64,000 nucleotides of DNA from Biscogniauxia marginata (lineage: Eukaryota > Ascomycota > Sordariomycetes > Xylariales > Xylariaceae), in NCBI GenBank assembly GCA_022695795.1, contig MU404075.1, positions 62,001 through 126,000 on the forward strand, given 5' to 3'. Below, one piece after another: positions 58,029 to 64,000 of this stretch. The notes under the pieces are model-generated. The model was not told the origin of the DNA. It was given only the letters and a program-made list of their open reading frames with translations, and searched no databases. Position numbers and translations under genes: made by a program. Within the stretch, counting starts at the first letter, position 1. Each line of letters opens with the position of its first letter.

Positions 58029-60436
58029 GGAGGGAGGGATGGAGAGAGAGGAAGGGACGAAGGAAGGAAGAATGTGGACGAGGAGATGGAGGAAGGGGAG
58101 GACTTGAAGCAACCTGACCGAGATTTTCGTCCTATATTGAACAACGTGGAAGTTGGAGTCGAGTGATCTCGGTTTCATGTACTACTACTATAGATGGAAG
58201 GATATTCCAGATCTCTGCGATGTTTTCAATTTCTCTTTTTCTTCTTTCCTTTTTTACATTGCGTTTTTGGTATTTCACAATTCCTTACATATCTCGCAAT
58301 TTCTTTGGGTCCCCCCCCCCCCCCATGCTCGTAAAATTGGGGGGTTTTCTTCTTCTCCTGGCTTGAAGTGATTCTTCTTGATGACTAGGTTACTTCCCTA
58401 TCAGTAGCAACGTCCTACAGCCGGCTTTTAAAGGAGGTATTATTTGACTTCTCGGTTCACTTACGGGGAAAAGGTACTTATTATGCATTTGTATCTTTAG
58501 ATAAGCACTATATATGTCAATTCGACGTGTTAGCTTCCATGATATCAGTTAATTTTATGAAAAAAGCATGGACAAACTCATCCCAGTCACCCCAAGGGTG
58601 TGAAAAGGAGCGAAGAGGTTTGTTCTTAGCCTTCAATTAATGGATTCACCATCTAACCTTAGCTATATATGCCTAATATGAAATATCCATTACGATCCTG
58701 GTGATTACAGTGTATGGTTTAATAACCCCAACGTTTATGTCTAGAATTGGATATAAAAGATGTATTTTATAGCACTTGAAATAACAAATGTATACTTTCT
58801 GTGGCTGTCGTATCCTTTACAATATATCTTGGTCCCAACATCCGGTGGCTTACTAAGTAATGCTACCTCCCTATATATATAATAGGGGGTACCTTATCCA
58901 AGAACATATTTCCTAGAACTAATGGGCTACCTCTCAAATAAACCCACCCAAATTAATGAACATATTTCCAGAAAGCCAGTTCTAGAGACGCAGTAACTCC
59001 AAAATAGCCTGGCGGTTGCTTTATTTTCATACCACTGTCAGCTGAGTCAATAGAAACTCACTGCTACATCCATGTCCTGCTCTAACCGAATGCGACGAAG
59101 TCGTCGTATCGACCAGCCTTGTTTGGAACAGAATTTCTCTCGTCAGCCGAAAACAATACCGTCGCAACCCTCCAAGTGATTGTGACGTTCTCGAGCAATC
59201 AAGGTCTAGCCTCATTACTGTATACGTAAGGCAGACAGAGAACCCCCTGTTTATTATGCGAATTGCCTCAAACTTGGGAACACGCAGTCTGCTCTTCGGT
59301 CCCGATGCTGTCAAGGCAGCCTCCAGGACTCTGGTTTCGGTGTGGATGTACAACCCATCCTGCTCTCTATACGTGTGATGCATATTGCCTTTATGTGCTC
59401 AAGTCACACACGGCCTTGATACCAAAGAAAAGGATAAATAGGTACGGCTATTGTTGTTCTCTTGCAGTCCAGCTGAAGTTTGTGGTTAGCGACACCCTAG
59501 GTAGTGTGTTAGCTGGAGATACGCGTATAGATGTGGTTACACGAGAATATATCCGAGTTGCATACATCACACGGTAGACGGACATAGACTTCTCAATCGA
59601 GAAATACGTCACCGTGGCTTTTTTTTCTCCCTTGTTTTCCCTCTCGCTTCCTTTCCTCCCTTGTCCTTTTTCCCTTCCTTCTCAACATAATCCTTCTCCT
59701 AATACTGCCTCATTAGTAGTCCACCAGCCATATACAGAGCCTTGCTCTGCAGTCCTACTAATGAAAGGATCGGATTAGGATACATATTAGCAGGACTCTC
59801 GGGTGTTACTTTAGTTATGATACCTCTATCAGGTGGTACATAGAGAACGGAAATGCGCCACGACAAGGAACTCTCGAGGGAGCCTCAGTCACGTGCAGTG
59901 TCATGACGACCGATCTCGATCGTGAAGTTGCAGCTGGTAGGTGTCACGAAGTTTATATTTATCCTGTTTGACGTTGGATAAGTGTGTACGATCTAGTAAT
60001 TCGGTAACTTCGGTGCCAATGCCTAGTTATGAAACAACTAGAAGTTGCCGGTAACTATGGCAGGCGTTTTGGGTAAGGGAACGCAGCCCGACTACAGTTT
60101 ATCAAGCAACACAGAAAGGTGGCATTAAGGCCTAATATGTCGATCATGTGCTTTTCGAGAGCGTTTCAAAGGAGAAATCTGCTCTCCTTGAGTGACGATT
60201 TGTAGCCTCTGCAAATGCGCCTAGTTATCACCGCGGCGCCTAGATCGTCGTGGATAATACCTGACCAGTCCAATCGGCTCGAAACTTCATCCCATACCGA
60301 TCATGATATCCCATCTCTCCACGCGAACATCAAAAGTTTGAATATGGGTATTCAAACTCGATACAAAGGCCCCCTGACCTTCCCTCGTCGACACTGTCAA
60401 TCAAGCAAACAATAAGGACATTAACGAGACTCAAGC
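58008..60436. other. Intergenic region
   Basis: About 2.4 kb. It starts with GA-rich sequence after the microsatellite; a C run lies at 58311-58324 and an AT-rich part at 58480-59000. Short overlapping ORFs only. Confidence 0.55.
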
Positions 60437-60907
60437 ATGACTCAAAGTCTACAATCGAACAACAACTTCTCAATCACCTCTCAAAATGCAGCGCTCCAAC
60501 TTCTACAAGCTCCTCACTGCCACCCAGGCGCTCCGCATTCCCTCAATATCACCACCAAGGGCGCCCGCCAGACCAGTAGTCCTCCAGTTCCGATAGCATC
60601 AAAATTACGACGGCTACGTCCCCCCGATTCTATCACTGCGGTCCCGGCCCTTGACTCCCTCCACGGCGGCCCCCCCCCCTCCCCCTCCCCCTCTCTTCCA
60701 CCCCCGCTCCCCGCCCTAGCGCCCAAGGAATCCATCTCGGTCTACCGAGATGATGACGAGGAAAGCATCAACAACACCCACTCCTACCTCGGAGGCCAGC
60801 CCGCCGAGAAAGTCTACCCGGACGATCGAGCATCCGCAGCCGCACACGAAGGGACCATCAATACCTATCGCCGTCCGGCGGCGCGGGACCAGATGGTGCG
60901 CATGTAG
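60437..60907 (+). CDS. Hypothetical proline-rich protein
   Basis: ATG at 60437, 156 codons. The last 57 codons, ending TYRRPAARDQMVRM, have a strong preference for C or G in third position, as in expressed fungal genes. The middle is a Pro/Ser tract (GGPPPSPSPSLPPPLPALAP). A second frame opens with ATG at 60486 and encodes MQRSNFYKLLTATQALRIPS, which looks like a mitochondrial presequence, so the true gene may combine that start with the downstream frame through an intron I could not place. No family is recognised. Confidence 0.35.
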   Translation: MTQSLQSNNNFSITSQNAALQLLQAPHCHPGAPHSLNITTKGARQTSSPPVPIASKLRRLRPPDSITAVPALDSLHGGPPPSPSPSLPPPLPALAPKESISVYRDDDEESINNTHSYLGGQPAEKVYPDDRASAAAHEGTINTYRRPAARDQMVRM

Positions 60908-63463
60908 ACGGCACCGACATCACCACCGACTCTGCAATCTGAACAATTTCCTAAAAGTGGCAACAACAAACGAAACGAAACGAAACGACAAACAGTAGAA
61001 GGGGAAGTCCGGCGGTGTGAGATCATGACGCGATATTCCTTCTCGAAGGATGAGCAACCATGAGGCTATGGGGCCGGGCCGGGCTATATAAATGACGTGT
61101 GCCTACGGGCCACAAAAGGAAGAAAGGGGGAAGGGTTCTTTTATTTCTTTTTAAAAATTTTATTTTTTGAGCACTGGAATACCCTCTCCGGTCCTTTTCA
61201 GGAGTTATATCCGTTGGCCATAACCGGGGCAAAAAAAAAACCCCCCAAATATATCGTTGGTCATTTGAGTGGTTGGTTACGTCCCAACTGGAGACAAATA
61301 GCAAGGAAAAATCCGCAACTAAAATGATGTATCGCTTTGACGTAGGTAAGATAAGAGTTTAACAGACTGGCCTTCCTTCGGGTGTTTAATTAGCCTCCTT
61401 GGTGGGGTTTTCGACTTCGAAAAAAAACTTGGGGGGGGTTTGGTTATATTGGGTATAGAAGATAATGTTTGGTTTTGGTAGGGATATTGGTCACGTCACT
61501 GCAAGAAATGCAGATCGCTCACTCAGAATCTATTCAAGGTACATAGATAGTCAATATAATGGCATTATGCTTGGCCTCTAGGCTGGAGCATGTAGTTCCC
61601 TTCATTCGTCATTTGAATGTGCCCTCCATCATTGTTGACGCGACATGTATCTACGAAGAGGATATTCGAAGCTAGTAATGAGGATAAGCAGCGTCGAAGG
61701 TAATACAAGGTTTGTTGGAACGACAAGCTGTAATAATTAACAAGTTAGCCATGAGATTGAAGCTGGTTTACTAGACAAGTAGCGCAGCAAATAGCCACAT
61801 AGAATCAAGCCCTAGACAGGTAGTGTGTTGCTAGGACTTAATAGATGGTTGATACATGCGAGCTGAGTTGAGTTGTATAGGTACCTAAACTAATTGATCT
61901 TGTGCCTAAAAACGAAGTACTGCAAATCTTTATGTCAGTCATTTCCTGGCGCTTCTACAGTTAGAGACTTACTACGCAATAAAAGAAAAAACTTTTGACT
62001 GACATTCAAATTGACGCTAATTTGAAATAAGATGATTGATGTTCGTTGGTTGTGGCGATTGCGTCTGCGGTTGATTGAAGCATTGAAGCAATGGTGGATG
62101 ATCTGATACCTTGAGGTTCTGATGCGGACCGTGGAATCGATATCAGCGACAAGCGGTGGTGGGCCGACTTCCGAAAAGTCCCTTGCAGCCGAGAGCAAAT
62201 TACAAATTCTAGACGGTAACGCTCATTTTGTTATTCACCGTATGAATTGGATTGCGGGTAGAAGTGAAATTCATCGTATCAGGGCGTAGTAGTATAATGT
62301 CATCTGCGCTGAGGCTCGTCGTGTACAATGTAGTACCTTGCATGAGGCAGACTTTGAGTGGCTTGAGGCAAAAAGCCGTGGAACAACGGCCGCAAGCGAT
62401 CTGCAGCCAAGCTGAACGTGTTGAGTATTTAATAGCCGCGTATGACATGGGACAGACACCCAGAACACTGGAGCCGCGGCAGTCTATTTTGAGTTTAGGT
62501 GGGGGATCCCGGATCAGCTCGTCTCAGATAAAGGGCGAACATGCGTCGATGCGGTTCAGCTCTGACCTGAAATTACAAGGTGGTATGTGATTCCAACCTG
62601 CAACATGGTGCTTGGTAGCGTCTCTCGAGTGAGCGACACCCCATTCGGGACATCAGACCTTGAACTACCTGTTTAAGTAGTTGCTTGTTGTTTGAACATC
62701 GAACATCGAAGCTGTATGTATCATGCACTTCGCTGGCCGATGAGGAGTTATTCTCTCCCTTTGCGATGGTCCAGTCGGGAGGACCATTGATTATTGCCTG
62801 TTAGGTCCGCGGTAACCTAGGTTAGATTGTTCCTACTTCTTGAAACATCTTTGAAAACCCTCGGACTAATAAGAGCCAGCCGATTCTCATGCTGCCTGGA
62901 TATAAAATAATCTGTTGGTGAGTCAGCGTGATAACGTTGCGCTCACTACTATTACGAATCCAGACTAGGACTGGCTGAACCAGTAACTATCCCCGTAGAG
63001 GGCCGAGCGAGGAGGATGCTGTAAGGACCAGCATCCAAGTTGCCTAGATTATCTGTAGACCCTGCTCGGTTGACAACTGCCGTTCCAACTAACAGATAAC
63101 GGAGTTGCTGATTACTACCTAGCAAGTGTAGGTAGGCACATTACTGTATTAGTTGCCTGGACATGAGGGCGAGGACGACCGCGCGTCTCCTTTAAGCAGT
63201 ACCATGTCATATAGGCAAAGGAGCTAGTCCTACATAATCCAAATAAAGAACATATTTAAAAGCTGTTAGGGTCGCACGAGGCGTCCGGCATGCGACTCGT
63301 CTGCGAGAGGCGGTAGAGGGAGCCGTGTGATAACAGGGACTTGGTGAATATAGACAGGGTCTCGTGGGTTAGATCCTCTTTCCGGCCCTCACACGTGTCG
63401 CTGGAACGTGGTTCATACCGTGTCCCATGTCAGCACCGATTTGATCCCATCTTTGATGACGTG
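60908..63463. other. Intergenic region
   Basis: About 2.5 kb without a supported gene. ACGAA repeats at 60968-60988, T-rich and A/C homopolymer patches at 61139-61170 and 61231-61246. An open frame on each strand around 62209-62590 shows no domain. Confidence 0.55.
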
Positions 63464-63823
63464 ATGGACGAAGAACAGAACGTCGGACCTGAAGCCTCTG
63501 GTCGTGGCCTGCTCGGGCAAGTCGGAGACAAGGTTACTAAAGGCGAGCTGCTGGGTCGGGGCTCGAAGGAGGCGAGGGTAAGCCAACGCTCGGGAGACGT
63601 CGCCAAGCATCTGATTCCTCCAGGGACACTAATCGACATGATAAGATGGCAGAGCCGTGGTGATTGGTGCGTGCGCCTGATATTTTGGGCAAGGCTCACT
63701 GGAAGCGGGAGAGAAAGAAACAAGGCAGAGGCATGTGAGAATTGTGAGATGGGGTTGGATCCTCTGAAGATTGGGCGGGGGCCGTTAAGGTTATTATTGG
63801 TGTTGGAAGCGCCCCTAGAGTAG
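63464..63823 (+). CDS. Weak hypothetical ORF
   Basis: ATG at 63464 opens 119 codons with a moderately C/G-rich third position (MDEEQNVGPEASGRGLLGQV at the start). The complementary strand is open over the same stretch (63927-63430), no domain is recognised and no intron signals stand out. Recorded because it is the only candidate at the right edge of the window. Confidence 0.15.
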   Translation: MDEEQNVGPEASGRGLLGQVGDKVTKGELLGRGSKEARVSQRSGDVAKHLIPPGTLIDMIRWQSRGDWCVRLIFWARLTGSGRERNKAEACENCEMGLDPLKIGRGPLRLLLVLEAPLE

Positions 63824-64000
63824 GTATGGTGTACTATTATAAAGTACCTGACGTTAGTCGCTAACACCTGAGGTCCTCCTCTGCAGCGGTTCCGCTGTGG
63901 CTCAATTCCTAGGTTACAGTGGCCCATGGTGGTCTACGGTGGCCCCCAAACGTCCCAGTCAGGTGGGTAGCTGCGGATGCTAGCAGGTGATCTAGGCGGT

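Noticed and set aside
62209..62590. Opposed ORFs of 79-112 codons
   Set aside because: Both strands open over the same stretch, no domains, no codon bias favouring one.

Overview
The window looks like nuclear DNA of a filamentous ascomycete (Pezizomycotina; a Sordariomycete is my best guess). Introns are 51-227 nt with GT..AG ends and CTAAC-type branch sites. Product families include a PIG-U/GAB1 subunit, SAM37/metaxin, Ism1, a PL1 pectin lyase, an ABCD peroxisomal transporter and a PSR1-type phosphatase. I see no bacterial operons, CRISPR arrays or rRNA/tRNA genes. Gene density is low: ten confident genes in 64 kb.

Layout. 79-1476 (+) GPI-transamidase subunit PIG-U. 1477-4695 intergenic with a solo LTR. 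4696-5998 (-) SAM37. 6.6-24.3 kb is a stretch of about 17.6 kb with no gene I can support, only short ORFs, microsatellites and many TACCTA/TAGGTA motifs. 24298-25375 (-) an acidic conserved-looking protein of unknown function, divergent from 25713-28771 (+) mitochondrial isoleucyl-tRNA synthetase. 28.8-32.0 kb is intergenic. 32066-33432 (+) acidic, serine-rich unknown. 34365-35723 (-) secreted pectin lyase. 37216-38388 (-) single-pass membrane protein of unknown function. 39538-42094 (-) peroxisomal ABCD half-transporter. 45721-47355 (+) PSR1-like NIF/FCP phosphatase with a GC-AG intron. 47.4-51.7 kb is intergenic and holds a 10-N assembly gap in extreme low-complexity sequence and a second solo LTR of the same family. 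51721-53475 (+) F-box/ankyrin protein, single exon. 56238-58007 (+) seven-exon SET-domain protein. 58.0-64.0 kb is largely empty, with two weak ORFs.

The genes do not form a pathway or a biosynthetic cluster. Most are housekeeping genes (GPI anchoring, mitochondrial protein import and translation, peroxisomal fatty-acid import) mixed with niche-related ones (pectin lyase, F-box/ankyrin).

The most concrete discoveries are two copies of a very short (110-113 bp) solo LTR, each with perfect 5-bp target-site duplications; a GC-AG intron just after the catalytic motif of the phosphatase; a uORF overlapping the PIG-U start; and the gene desert with its over-represented palindromic motifs. I did not find a convincing undescribed multi-gene system. 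All gene models are built by eye from splice signals and reading-frame phase, without transcripts or database searches.
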